Assembly: GCA_001898465.1 (NCBI GenBank)
Contig: MKTX01000005.1
Span: forward strand, 124,001-188,000
Direction of reading: 5' to 3'
Source: Sphingobacteriales bacterium 39-19
GTDB taxonomy: Bacteria; Bacteroidota; Bacteroidia; Chitinophagales; Chitinophagaceae
Length of the DNA: 64,000 bases
The position numbers and the translations under genes are program-made. Below the pieces are notes generated by a model that saw nothing but the letters and a program-made list of their open reading frames with translations, made no database searches and was not told where the DNA came from. Position 1 is the stretch's first letter; every line of letters begins with the position of its first letter. Below are positions 51,775 to 60,568 of the stretch, piece by piece.

Positions 51775-52983
51775 ATGGCAAAGTGTGGAAAGACCGCCTG
51801 GCTGGCGGTGGTGGGGTTGATAATGCCTTTTATAAGCCGTGCACAAGGTATAGCCGATGAAATGAGAGGAATGCATGGTGTATTGGAACAATTGTATGAT
51901 GAAATGATGCCTTTGTGCAGCCAGTTGATCGGTGTAGGTCAAGGATTGGCGGGATTTGCTGCTATGTGGTATATCGCATCAAGGGTATGGGGACATTTAT
52001 CGAGAGCGGAACCTATTGATTTTTATCCGCTGTTCCGTCCCTTCGTTATTGGATTTTGCGTGATGATATTTCCCTCCGTTTTGGGATTGATCAATGGCGT
52101 AATGAAACCTACTGTGACAGCCACTGCCGCAATGGTAGAAAATTCAGATAAAGCTATTTCGGTGCTCTTGCAAAAAAAGGAAGAAGCCATCAAGCAAACG
52201 GATGTGTGGCAAATGTATGTGGGAGAAAGTGGTAGCGGTGATAGGGACAAGTGGTATAAATACACACATGATAATGAAGACCCTTCAGAAGAAGGCTTTT
52301 TTGAAGGCATTGGAAACGACATCAAGTTCGCCATGTCCAAAGCCTCTTACAACTTCCGCAATTCGGTGAAGGAATGGATGAGCGAAGTGCTCAGGGTATT
52401 ATTTGAAGCGGCATCCTTGTGTATTGATACGCTACGAACATTCCAGTTAGTCGTATTGGCGATACTTGGTCCTTTGGTATTTGGCATTGCAGTATTTGAC
52501 GGTTTTCAGCATACGCTTACCGTCTGGATAGCCCGCTATATCAACATCTTTCTATGGCTACCTGTCGCCAACATCTTCGGAAGCATTATAGGGAAGATAC
52601 AGGAGAAAATGCTGGAGCTGGATATATCGCAGGTGCAGGATTACGGCGACACATTTTTCAGCAGAACCGATGTGGCTTACCTGGTCTTCATGATAATAGG
52701 CATAGTCGGATACTTTACTGTTCCCTCCGTAGCGAATTACATTGTTCATGCAGGTGGTGGTGGCGCGTTAGGCCACAAGGTCACAAGCATTTTCGGCAGT
52801 TCTTCAAGAACGGTAGTCAATACAGCTTCAGCCGGTGCAGGCATGGCCGTAGATGCAATGGGCAGCGCGGCAAACCGTATGACGCAAAGCATGGCCAGTA
52901 GCGGCAATTCCAATCCTTATTTCGGTGAGGGCAGTAGTGGCAAATCTGGCTATATGAACGACAAGCTAAAAGGCAATTCATAA
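51775..52983 (+). CDS. traJ: TraJ family conjugation protein (VirB6-like)
   Basis: The product has 402 residues. After MRGMHGVLEQLYDEMMPLCS come several membrane segments (GQGLAGFAAMWYIAS, LFRPFVIGFCVMIFPSVLGL, LVVLAILGPLVFGIAVFDGF, YLVFMIIGIVGYFTVPSVAN). This is the polytopic inner-membrane channel subunit TraJ. The tail is Gly/Ser-rich. Confidence 0.9.
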   Translation: MAKCGKTAWLAVVGLIMPFISRAQGIADEMRGMHGVLEQLYDEMMPLCSQLIGVGQGLAGFAAMWYIASRVWGHLSRAEPIDFYPLFRPFVIGFCVMIFPSVLGLINGVMKPTVTATAAMVENSDKAISVLLQKKEEAIKQTDVWQMYVGESGSGDRDKWYKYTHDNEDPSEEGFFEGIGNDIKFAMSKASYNFRNSVKEWMSEVLRVLFEAASLCIDTLRTFQLVVLAILGPLVFGIAVFDGFQHTLTVWIARYINIFLWLPVANIFGSIIGKIQEKMLELDISQVQDYGDTFFSRTDVAYLVFMIIGIVGYFTVPSVANYIVHAGGGGALGHKVTSIFGSSSRTVVNTASAGAGMAVDAMGSAANRMTQSMASSGNSNPYFGEGSSGKSGYMNDKLKGNS

Positions 52984-53001
52984 TAATTAAAAGGGAGATA
53001 T

Positions 53002-53625
53002 ATGTTCAAGAAAATGAAAAACATTGATACAGCTTTCCGTCATATCAGGAGTTTTACCCTGGTAGTGATTATAGGTTGTGTACTGATATGCTGCTTTGCA
53101 TTATACAAGAGTTTCAGCCTTGTATCCCAGATGCAAAGCAAAATATACATCCTTGCAAATGGCAAGGCACTGGAAGCCTACGCATCTGAACGGAAAGACA
53201 ATATTCCTGTAGAGGCAAGAGATCACGTAACTACATTCCACAAACTATTCTTTACGCTTGACCCTGATGATAAAGCAATCACAGCAAGCATTACCAAAGC
53301 CTTGTACCTGGCAGACGGAAGCGCCAAACGAGCCTACGATGATCTGAAGGAGAACGGGTACTATGCAGGGCTTATATCCGGCAACGTCAATCAAACCATT
53401 GTTGTGGATAGTGTGGCGGTAGATATCAATGATTACCCATACAAATTCCGTTGTTATGCTACGCAGAGCATTATTCGACCGACCAGCATTACTACCCGTA
53501 GCCTGGTGACAGACGGTGCATTGCGGAATGTATCACGCAGTGACAATAATCCACACGGTTTCCTTATCGAGCGATGGAGTACGATTGACAACAGGGATTT
53601 AAAAACAGTAAGCAGGCGACAATAA
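53002..53625 (+). CDS. traK: TraK family conjugation protein (VirB8-like)
   Basis: The product has 207 residues: a single N-terminal membrane segment (LVVIIGCVLICCFALYKSF) then a periplasmic domain (VEARDHVTTFHKLFFTLDPD, PYKFRCYATQSIIRPTSITT). It matches Bacteroidota TraK, equivalent to VirB8. Confidence 0.9.
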   Translation: MFKKMKNIDTAFRHIRSFTLVVIIGCVLICCFALYKSFSLVSQMQSKIYILANGKALEAYASERKDNIPVEARDHVTTFHKLFFTLDPDDKAITASITKALYLADGSAKRAYDDLKENGYYAGLISGNVNQTIVVDSVAVDINDYPYKFRCYATQSIIRPTSITTRSLVTDGALRNVSRSDNNPHGFLIERWSTIDNRDLKTVSRRQ

Positions 53626-53636
53626 AAATCAAGATC

Positions 53637-54119
53637 ATGAAACTATTTCCAAAAAGAAAAAAGGACGATGCTGAGCTAAGGCCCAATGCGCTTTCCAAAG
53701 GAATAACAGCGGGCTACCAACGAATACAAGTTGGCTGGGCAAGTTGGATGATGAGGCGAACAGAGAATTTCTCACGGCGTACATGGTTTGTGCTGCTTAT
53801 TCTTTTCGTTCTGTGTACCGGCACATACAGCATATATCTGGGCGTAAGTGCTTTTACCGGCAAAAAAAGCACTTCAATAACCATAACACCCATCAAAAAG
53901 CCTAAGCACGTAACTGAAACGGGAGAAGCAAATATTGAACCAGCGGAAGTGTCTGAGGCTGAATACAGCCGCATCAAGAGGTTCAGGATGTATATGGATA
54001 GCCTGGCACGAAGTCCTGCGGGGAAAACTCTTTATGACAGCATAATCCAGCATCGTCCGGGACTTATGGACAGTGTGCGGTTTATTGAAAATTATTATCA
54101 ACAATTAAAACAGAAATAA
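53637..54119 (+). CDS. TraL-like single-pass membrane protein
   Basis: The product has 160 residues with one membrane segment (FVLLILFVLCTGTYSIYLGV) after a basic N-terminus and a short periplasmic tail. Its place between traK and traM and its layout fit TraL (DUF3989) of CTnDOT-like systems, though this copy is longer than usual. Confidence 0.6.
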   Translation: MKLFPKRKKDDAELRPNALSKGITAGYQRIQVGWASWMMRRTENFSRRTWFVLLILFVLCTGTYSIYLGVSAFTGKKSTSITITPIKKPKHVTETGEANIEPAEVSEAEYSRIKRFRMYMDSLARSPAGKTLYDSIIQHRPGLMDSVRFIENYYQQLKQK

Positions 54120-54121
54120 AA

Positions 54122-55420
54122 ATGGAAAAGCAAGTAAAAACTCCGAAGGAGATCAGGCAGCGCAGGTTCTTATTGGTATTGCCACTTCTCGCATTGCCTT
54201 TTATGACCATGATTTTTTGGGCGCTTGGCGGTGGCAAGGTTGAAAAGGTGGAAGCCCAGGCATCTGCAAAAAAGGGATTTAACATTAATCTGCCGGACGC
54301 TAATCTAAAAGAGGACAAGTCGATGGACAAAATGAGCTACTACAATCAGGCTCAACTGGATTCTGTCAAATTTCAGGAAATGATAAAGAATGATCCTAAT
54401 TACAGGGATATTGGATTGACAGATACCAATGAATATCTGTCGAATGACGAAGATACCTTTCAGCAACCGAAAGGTTTGAATACATCCCTTCAGGGAAGCC
54501 GAGGACACAATGATCCCAATACTGATAAAATCTACCGTAAGCTGGCAGAACTGGATCGGGAGATGAATAAATCACTACCGACATCATCAGACAATAACGA
54601 GTATGATACATACCAACCCACTTCATTGAAGAACCGCAACAGTGCCACAGTAAATTCTTCTGATGTGGAAAAGCTGGAACAAATGATGAACACGATGAAT
54701 CAGTCGAATGGCGAAGATCCTGAATTGCAGCAATTGAATGGTATGCTTGATAAGATATTGGACGTACAAAATCCCGAAAGAGTGCAGGAGCGACTAAGAC
54801 AAACTTCTGAAGCGAATCGAGGACAAGTGTTTGCGGTATCATCTAAAAAGAAAGATAATAGTATCACGCTGCTTGATACCGAGCATATATCGGGCAACAC
54901 AGCCAATGGCTTCTATTCACTTACCGGGGCAACAGCTATCGAAGATTCGCAGAATGCTATACAGGCTGTTATTCATGAAACACAAACCATAGTAGATGGC
55001 TCAACTGTTAAGTTGAGATTGGTAAATGATGTTTTTATAAATGGCGTTCGCATTCCGAAAGACAATTTCCTCTTTGGAATAGCCTCGCTGCGTGGCGAAA
55101 GATTAAGTATCAAGATTAACAATGTACGCTTTGGCAATTCTTTATTCCCGGTTGAATTATCGGTATATGACATGGACGGCCTGGACGGCATTTATATTCC
55201 CGGAGCGATTACAAGGGATGTTGCAAAGCAGTCGGCAGACCGTTCTATGCAAACAATCGGGCTGACCAGTCTTGATCCATCGTGGGGCGCACAGGCAGCA
55301 AGCGCAGGCATTGAAGCTGCAAAAACGCTTTTCAGCCGAAAAGTAAAGCTAATCAAGGTAACTGTCAAGGCAGGGTATCAGATACTTCTGCGTGACGAAA
55401 ATCAAAAACAATCCAACTAA
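54122..55420 (+). CDS. traM: TraM family conjugation protein (VirB10-like)
   Basis: The product has 432 residues with a membrane segment near the N-terminus (FLLVLPLLALPFMTMIFWAL). A disordered, Asn/Ser-rich middle and a C-terminal VirB10-like domain (AVIHETQTIVDGSTVKLRLV .. IPKDNFLFGIASLRGERLSI) follow. It spans the cell envelope in the mating channel. Confidence 0.9.
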   Translation: MEKQVKTPKEIRQRRFLLVLPLLALPFMTMIFWALGGGKVEKVEAQASAKKGFNINLPDANLKEDKSMDKMSYYNQAQLDSVKFQEMIKNDPNYRDIGLTDTNEYLSNDEDTFQQPKGLNTSLQGSRGHNDPNTDKIYRKLAELDREMNKSLPTSSDNNEYDTYQPTSLKNRNSATVNSSDVEKLEQMMNTMNQSNGEDPELQQLNGMLDKILDVQNPERVQERLRQTSEANRGQVFAVSSKKKDNSITLLDTEHISGNTANGFYSLTGATAIEDSQNAIQAVIHETQTIVDGSTVKLRLVNDVFINGVRIPKDNFLFGIASLRGERLSIKINNVRFGNSLFPVELSVYDMDGLDGIYIPGAITRDVAKQSADRSMQTIGLTSLDPSWGAQAASAGIEAAKTLFSRKVKLIKVTVKAGYQILLRDENQKQSN

Positions 55421-55448
55421 ATATTTCAATCACTTAAAATTCCAAAAG

Positions 55449-56291
55449 ATGAAAAAGATCAGTCCAGTAATGGCAATAGGAATTTTCCTGCTATTTACAA
55501 TTTTCAAAGCTCAGGCCCAAACAAACACAACCTGGCAAACCAAAGCAATTGAAACGTATCATGTAACAGTTGCTTTCTCCAAAACCACCAACATCATCTT
55601 TCCTTATTCTATCGTCAGCGTAGATATAGGAAGCAGAGATGTACTGGCGCAAAAAGCGAAAGGTGTAGAAAACATTTTGCAGATAAAGGCTGCAAAGGAC
55701 AGTTTTCCGCAAACCAATATCAGCATCATTACGGCTGACGGCAAGCTCACGTCATTTCTTGTTGATTATGACAACCAACCGTCAGTGCTCAACTTGGCCC
55801 TCACAGGCGTAGGCAGGCAAAATATTATCTCCATTCCTTCAGAGAACATTAACCAGGAACAAATGGAGCATTTTGCTAAGATGGCTTCAGAATCAAAATC
55901 GAAGGCAAGAGGTATAAAGGATAAAACTTTCGGCATTCGCTTTAAGCTGAATGGAATATTTATTCATGAGGACATAATGTTGCTACGCTTCAATATTTCC
56001 AATCAAACCAATATCAATTATGATATTGATCAATTGAGGCTTTTTATCCGTGACCAGAAGAAATCTAAAAGGACAGCAACACAGGAGATTGAAATATTAC
56101 CTGTACTCGTGCAGAATAATACCAGCAAGGTAGCAGGTCAGTCGGATAATACAATTGTGTTTGTTGTACCAAAGTTCACCATTCCTGATAAAAAATATCT
56201 CGCTGTGCAATTGATGGAGAAGAATGGAGGTCGGCATCTGGAGCTGCATGTGAAGAATAAGAAGATTGTAAAGGCAGTTCCGATTGACTAA
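55449..56291 (+). CDS. traN: TraN family conjugation protein (VirB9-like, DUF4138)
   Basis: The product has 280 residues with a signal peptide (MAIGIFLLFTIFKAQAQ). TYHVTVAFSKTTNIIFPYSI is the typical opening of TraN/DUF4138 proteins, the outer-membrane-associated partner of TraM. ATG 55449 gives the signal peptide. Confidence 0.9.
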   Translation: MKKISPVMAIGIFLLFTIFKAQAQTNTTWQTKAIETYHVTVAFSKTTNIIFPYSIVSVDIGSRDVLAQKAKGVENILQIKAAKDSFPQTNISIITADGKLTSFLVDYDNQPSVLNLALTGVGRQNIISIPSENINQEQMEHFAKMASESKSKARGIKDKTFGIRFKLNGIFIHEDIMLLRFNISNQTNINYDIDQLRLFIRDQKKSKRTATQEIEILPVLVQNNTSKVAGQSDNTIVFVVPKFTIPDKKYLAVQLMEKNGGRHLELHVKNKKIVKAVPID

Positions 56292-56310
56292 CAATCAAGG
56301 TCGTTGTGAG

Positions 56311-56925
56311 ATGGAAAAAGTGAGTAGGAAATACGACATCATTTACGCAGACCCTCCCTGGGAATACAGGGTATGGAGTAAAAAGGGTTCAAAGCGGTCA
56401 GCAGAAGCGCATTATTCGACACAATCGTTAGGCTATCTCGCCTGCATGGATATTGCGTCTTTATGCAACCTTGATTGTGTGCTGCTTATGTGGGCCACAT
56501 TTCCGTGCTTACTTGAAGCATTCGCATTAGGAAAGGCTTGGGGATTTATTTACAAGACAGTTGCTTTTGTATGGATTAAGCGAAACCAGCATAATCAAAA
56601 TCTTTCAACCGGTATGGGCTATTACACTCGGGCAAATGCCGAAGTGGTACTGCTTTTTACAAAAGGCAGAGCCTTAACACGGGCAAGCAAAAACGTTCCA
56701 CAAGTTTTGATCAGCCCTAAAGGAAAGCACTCGCAAAAGCCACCTGAAATACGCAAGCGAATTGAACGTCTATTTGGTGATCGCTCCCGACTTGAACTAT
56801 TTGCCAGAAGTCGAGAAGGCTTTTTTCAGGACGTTGAATATGAAGGCTGGGATGTATTCGGTAATGAAGCCAATCATTCCATTCCCATAAATCTCAATCA
56901 GCATCTATTTCCTCTAAAAATTTGA
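56311..56925 (+). CDS. MT-A70 family adenine methyltransferase
   Basis: The product has 204 residues. The catalytic motif DPPW (YADPPWEYRVW) is near the N-terminus and a SAM-binding-like RANAEVVLLFTKG near residue 110. It ends with SHQKPPEIRKRIERLFGD-like sequence typical of orphan phage and ICE methylases (here HSQKPPEIRKRIERL). It methylates adenine in DNA; no cognate restriction enzyme is visible. ATG 56311 is preferred to the TTG frame upstream. Confidence 0.9.
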   Translation: MEKVSRKYDIIYADPPWEYRVWSKKGSKRSAEAHYSTQSLGYLACMDIASLCNLDCVLLMWATFPCLLEAFALGKAWGFIYKTVAFVWIKRNQHNQNLSTGMGYYTRANAEVVLLFTKGRALTRASKNVPQVLISPKGKHSQKPPEIRKRIERLFGDRSRLELFARSREGFFQDVEYEGWDVFGNEANHSIPINLNQHLFPLKI

Positions 56926-56928
56926 ACT

Positions 56929-58086
56929 ATGAAAATCAGGAAAGACGATTATCAGGATGTCCTTGAATACCTAACAAATAAACGTTGGGAAGGTGAAGAA
57001 TTTGTAACGTTCCTCAATGATGGTTTACCTGTCAGTAAAGAAGAACTACATACATTCTCTACGGAATATGATGCCAGGGAGTTCTGTTACGAAATGTCCA
57101 CCGACATAGACTTTTACAACTTCTTGTCAATACGGTCGGCGTACAGGGCAATGCAGGAAGCTGCGGAAGATAGTAAGTTAATGATTGAAAGGGATGGCGT
57201 CATTGACGTTTCTCTCATGGTAGCTGTGCGATATGAAAGATTAGAAAGAGAACAATTAAATAACAATCAAAATTCAAAAGTCATGAATCAGAAAAATTTT
57301 GAATACCTGCGTGACCAGGTAAAGTACACGGGGTTTGGTGAAGGGTTGGAAAATGACCTGAAGCAAAAAATTCAGGAAGGAAACCCGGAATTTAAGTTAG
57401 CCTACGAAACCAAGTACGGCAACGATACAGTAAACGCAACATTGAATTTCAGCCAATCCAAGCAAAGTGATATGTACTTCTTTAATTCCTATCAGGTGAA
57501 TGTACAAAAGGAGAATAATGCTGAAACAATGGATCAAACCTTCTACATCAACAAAGGCAACAACATTACCCTGAAAGAAGCCTATAACCTGATGGAAGGC
57601 AGGTCGGTCAACAAAGATCTCACCAACAAGGAAGGACAAGTGTACAATGCCTGGGTACAGATGGACTTTAAACAAAGTGACGATAACGGGAATTTCAAGC
57701 TGAAGCATTACCACCAGAACTATGGCTATAATCTGGAAGCTGTCTTGTCTAAGCATCCTATCAGGGAACTGAGTAATGAAGAATACAAGGCTAACCTAAT
57801 GGATTCTCTCAAAAAAGGCAACCTGCAATCTGCAACGTTTCAGATCAACGGCGCAGACCATAAGCAATACATCGAAGCAAACCCTCAATTCAAGACAATC
57901 AACATTTATGATAGCAGTATGCAAAGGGTGGATAACCGGCAATCAAAAAAAGAACAACAATCTGAAGGCGAAGGCCAGTCAATTAAACAAGATGGTAAAA
58001 AGGAAAAGCAGACACCTGCTGAAGATGATGGCCCTGAGATGCCGAAGGCATCTAACAAAAAGAAGAAACGGCAAAGCATCAGCTAA
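56929..58086 (+). CDS. Two-part conjugation-module protein, possibly a gene fusion
   Basis: The product has 385 residues. Residues 1-118 (YLTNKRWEGEEFVTFLNDGL..) form one unit. Residues 119-385 form another, which starts at an internal ATG 57283 and carries the repeated domain EAYNLMEGR..GNFKLKHYHQNYGYNLEA..IRELSNE..YIEANPQFKTINIYD. The joint (QLNNNQNSKVM) is translated from AT-rich DNA that looks like a former intergenic leader. The second unit is homologous to the protein at 58948. Function unknown; such proteins are common in Bacteroidota elements. Confidence 0.75.
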   Translation: MKIRKDDYQDVLEYLTNKRWEGEEFVTFLNDGLPVSKEELHTFSTEYDAREFCYEMSTDIDFYNFLSIRSAYRAMQEAAEDSKLMIERDGVIDVSLMVAVRYERLEREQLNNNQNSKVMNQKNFEYLRDQVKYTGFGEGLENDLKQKIQEGNPEFKLAYETKYGNDTVNATLNFSQSKQSDMYFFNSYQVNVQKENNAETMDQTFYINKGNNITLKEAYNLMEGRSVNKDLTNKEGQVYNAWVQMDFKQSDDNGNFKLKHYHQNYGYNLEAVLSKHPIRELSNEEYKANLMDSLKKGNLQSATFQINGADHKQYIEANPQFKTINIYDSSMQRVDNRQSKKEQQSEGEGQSIKQDGKKEKQTPAEDDGPEMPKASNKKKKRQSIS

Positions 58087-58172
58087 AGATTAAACAGACC
58101 AGCTTATCATAAGTAGCCGTTATGTTGGATGTGTGAAAAGGGAAACTATTTATAACAAAAAAGCAAAGTCAA

Positions 58173-58922
58173 ATGAAAAGTCAAATAATAATGCTGTTAG
58201 TATTCATCATCGGTATTTCATCATGTAAGAAGGATAATAATGCAACAGTAACCGAGAACGAAAATAAAACGGTGCTGCTACGATCAGGTTCAGGCGCAGT
58301 TATGCCAGATAATCCCAACAACGCCTATGACAGCATAGGTTATTGGCATAACGAGATCGTTGCGTATGTGCAGGAATGCAAACAGCCTAACAATGAGCCG
58401 GATGTAAAAGCATCAACACAATGTATCCTCCGCTTTTGCAGGGAGAACCAACGTCCCGAACCACCTGCATCGCTGTTTATTGCAGTGGAGCAGACGGTAC
58501 GGCAAAGCAATGAAAGCATTGAAAACCTTATTGCGAATTGTCCTTATGAAGAGCCAGTAAAGGCTGCCTTGGATTCGCTGGTGCAATTGATAAAGGGACT
58601 GTCAGACAACGAAAGTCCTTATCCGGTCATTAAAGCCACTATTATGGACTATGAGCGCAGGATAATGCAGAATGACATGCTTACTCCTGAAGGACGCGGT
58701 ATTGCACTTAAAACCGCATCGGTGGCACGTTACTCCATTTATTATTGGATAAACACGCTCCCTCCTCCGGTTCCAATGGCAGCTTTTAAGTTTAAGAACA
58801 TTGTGAAATGGATTGCTGCGGTAACAAGTGATATAGGCGGTGCTATTGTGAGCGGCAATGTGGAGTATGCTGCCGATTGCAGCACCTATGCTTATGATCT
58901 GGTGACTTACAGTATGCCTTAA
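58173..58922 (+). CDS. Hypothetical lipoprotein of the conjugation module
   Basis: The product has 249 residues with a lipobox (IIGISSC). It is mostly helical, with three Cys-containing blocks (VQECKQPNNEP, STQCILRFCRENQ, NLIANCPYEE). No family recognised. It lies between the two paralogous accessory genes. Confidence 0.65.
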   Translation: MKSQIIMLLVFIIGISSCKKDNNATVTENENKTVLLRSGSGAVMPDNPNNAYDSIGYWHNEIVAYVQECKQPNNEPDVKASTQCILRFCRENQRPEPPASLFIAVEQTVRQSNESIENLIANCPYEEPVKAALDSLVQLIKGLSDNESPYPVIKATIMDYERRIMQNDMLTPEGRGIALKTASVARYSIYYWINTLPPPVPMAAFKFKNIVKWIAAVTSDIGGAIVSGNVEYAADCSTYAYDLVTYSMP

Positions 58923-58947
58923 TTGTGTACTCTTTAAAAATCAGGTT

Positions 58948-60000
58948 ATGAATAACAGCCTTGTGAACAGAGTGGAAGCGGAATTGAATCAATGGCGGTC
59001 AAGGGAAGAACGGTTTAGCAAACTGTTCTCCTTTAACCTTTCATCGAACAGAGCATTGCTAAAAGAAAAGCTGGATTACTATGACCGTATAGCGGCAAAG
59101 TACAAAGGCACGCAGGATCTGGACGAACGTTTTGCGCTTAGGATGTTGCGGCAAGAACGCAGCCGCATTGAGAAGCAGCTTTACCCTAACCTGTTAATAA
59201 GGCTGTTGCGGCGGTTATTGGTAGCACCCGTAAAGGAACAAATTGTGATTAGGCAGGATAACAGGAAGACAGAACAAAACAGCCAGGCACTGCACCAACA
59301 GGTGCAGCGCACTGGCTTTCCTGACCTTTCGGCAAAAATTGATGAACAGCTAAGGCAGGGACAACAACAGTTTTCCATTCCGGTTTCATATTACCTCAAC
59401 GATAAGGAAAGAGTTGATCACCAGCTATCATTTGTAAAAGACCAATCCGGGCAATACCATTTTGAAGGGTATAAAACGGCTTTGTATAATGAAGCAAAAC
59501 CGGATGAAAAACGCCAGCAATACTTTAGTATGCGCCACGAGCATAATCTCAATACTTCGGAAGCCTATAACCTATTGTCTGGCCGGTGTATTCAGAACGG
59601 CGGAACCTGGTTACAGCTCGACCTTAACGATAAGGACCAGCATGGCAACTTTCGTATCAAGCAATTTCATTCCGATTACGGATATGATCTTGATAAGGTG
59701 CTACAACAGCTTCCTTTGAGGGAGTTAACGAATACAGCCGAAACGGAAAAGCTGAAAGAGGCTTTAAAGAATGGCGAAAAGATTTCTGTGAGTTTTATAA
59801 AGGATGGCAATGAACAACGCTTTTACATTGAAGCAAATCCACAGTTTAAATCAGTCAATATTTATGACGAGCATTCCAGAAAGATAACCCTACATACGGC
59901 ATTAGGTAATAAGACAATGGATGCCATGAAAGTAACCCACAAGGTGAATGAGCAGCAACAGCAACAACATTCTAAAAAGAACGGTATTAAAGTAGGTTAA
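58948..60000 (+). CDS. Conjugation-module protein, paralogue of the 56929 gene's second half
   Basis: The product has 350 residues. An N-terminal helical, basic region is followed by the shared domain (EAYNLLSGR..HGNFRIKQFHSDYGYDLDKVL..PLRELTN..YIEANPQFKSVNIYD) and a Gln-rich tail (NEQQQQQHSKK). Function unknown. Confidence 0.72.
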   Translation: MNNSLVNRVEAELNQWRSREERFSKLFSFNLSSNRALLKEKLDYYDRIAAKYKGTQDLDERFALRMLRQERSRIEKQLYPNLLIRLLRRLLVAPVKEQIVIRQDNRKTEQNSQALHQQVQRTGFPDLSAKIDEQLRQGQQQFSIPVSYYLNDKERVDHQLSFVKDQSGQYHFEGYKTALYNEAKPDEKRQQYFSMRHEHNLNTSEAYNLLSGRCIQNGGTWLQLDLNDKDQHGNFRIKQFHSDYGYDLDKVLQQLPLRELTNTAETEKLKEALKNGEKISVSFIKDGNEQRFYIEANPQFKSVNIYDEHSRKITLHTALGNKTMDAMKVTHKVNEQQQQQHSKKNGIKVG

Positions 60001-60013
60001 AAAGATATGGGCA

Positions 60014-60307
60014 ATGGACAGGTTAAGTTACTTATCGGATTTTTTTGAAGCCATAGGAACTGATCCACGCATCAGCATTACCCATATTGGTGTATATGCA
60101 GCCCTGTTACAATACCGGATGCAAAAAGGTTTCACTAATCCGATACAGGTATTCAGCCATGAGATTATGAACATCGCGAAATTATCATCGGCTATAACCT
60201 ACCATAAATGCGTTAAAGAATTAAGCAGTTATGGATACATCAGGTATGAACCTTCATTTAATCGTACAAAAGGCAGCAAAATTTACTTTGCCGAAAGAAG
60301 CGATTGA
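60014..60307 (+). CDS. Small helix-turn-helix-like protein
   Basis: The product has 97 residues. ISITHIGVYAALLQYRMQKG .. VFSHEIMNIAKLSSAITYHK .. ELSSYGYIRYEPSFN has the pattern of a winged HTH (replication-initiator-like or transcriptional). It precedes a terminator. Confidence 0.65.
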   Translation: MDRLSYLSDFFEAIGTDPRISITHIGVYAALLQYRMQKGFTNPIQVFSHEIMNIAKLSSAITYHKCVKELSSYGYIRYEPSFNRTKGSKIYFAERSD

Positions 60308-60331
60308 AACTTAGAGTTTAATAATAATCTA

Positions 60332-60350
60332 AGCCCGTGACGGGCTTTTG
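60332..60350 (+). terminator. Terminator after the HTH gene
   Basis: AGCCCG-tga-CGGGCT forms a 6-bp GC-rich stem (60332-60346) followed by TTTG. It separates the tra module from the recombinase genes. Confidence 0.75.
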
Positions 60351-60371
60351 TTATCAAAAGGGAGGTGTGAG

Positions 60372-60563
60372 ATGGAAGATGAAAAGTTGATAAGAATAAC
60401 TCCTGACAAGGCGATAGAACTATTACAGAAAGACGGTATTTACGTCAATATGGAAGAAGCTCAGATTATACTCGACTTCTTGTACAGCATGGCAAATATT
60501 GTCGTGGAGCAGTTTGTCAGCAGGCAATCTGATGCCATAACCGCAATAAATGAAAAAAAATAG
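60372..60563 (+). CDS. Small protein before the serine recombinase
   Basis: The product has 63 residues, acidic then helical (PDKAIELLQKDGIYVNMEEA). ATG 60372 has a GGAGGTG purine-rich stretch just upstream, unusual in this window. It ends 5 bases before the recombinase and may be a cofactor or excision factor. Confidence 0.6.
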   Translation: MEDEKLIRITPDKAIELLQKDGIYVNMEEAQIILDFLYSMANIVVEQFVSRQSDAITAINEKK

Positions 60564-60568
60564 CAGCT

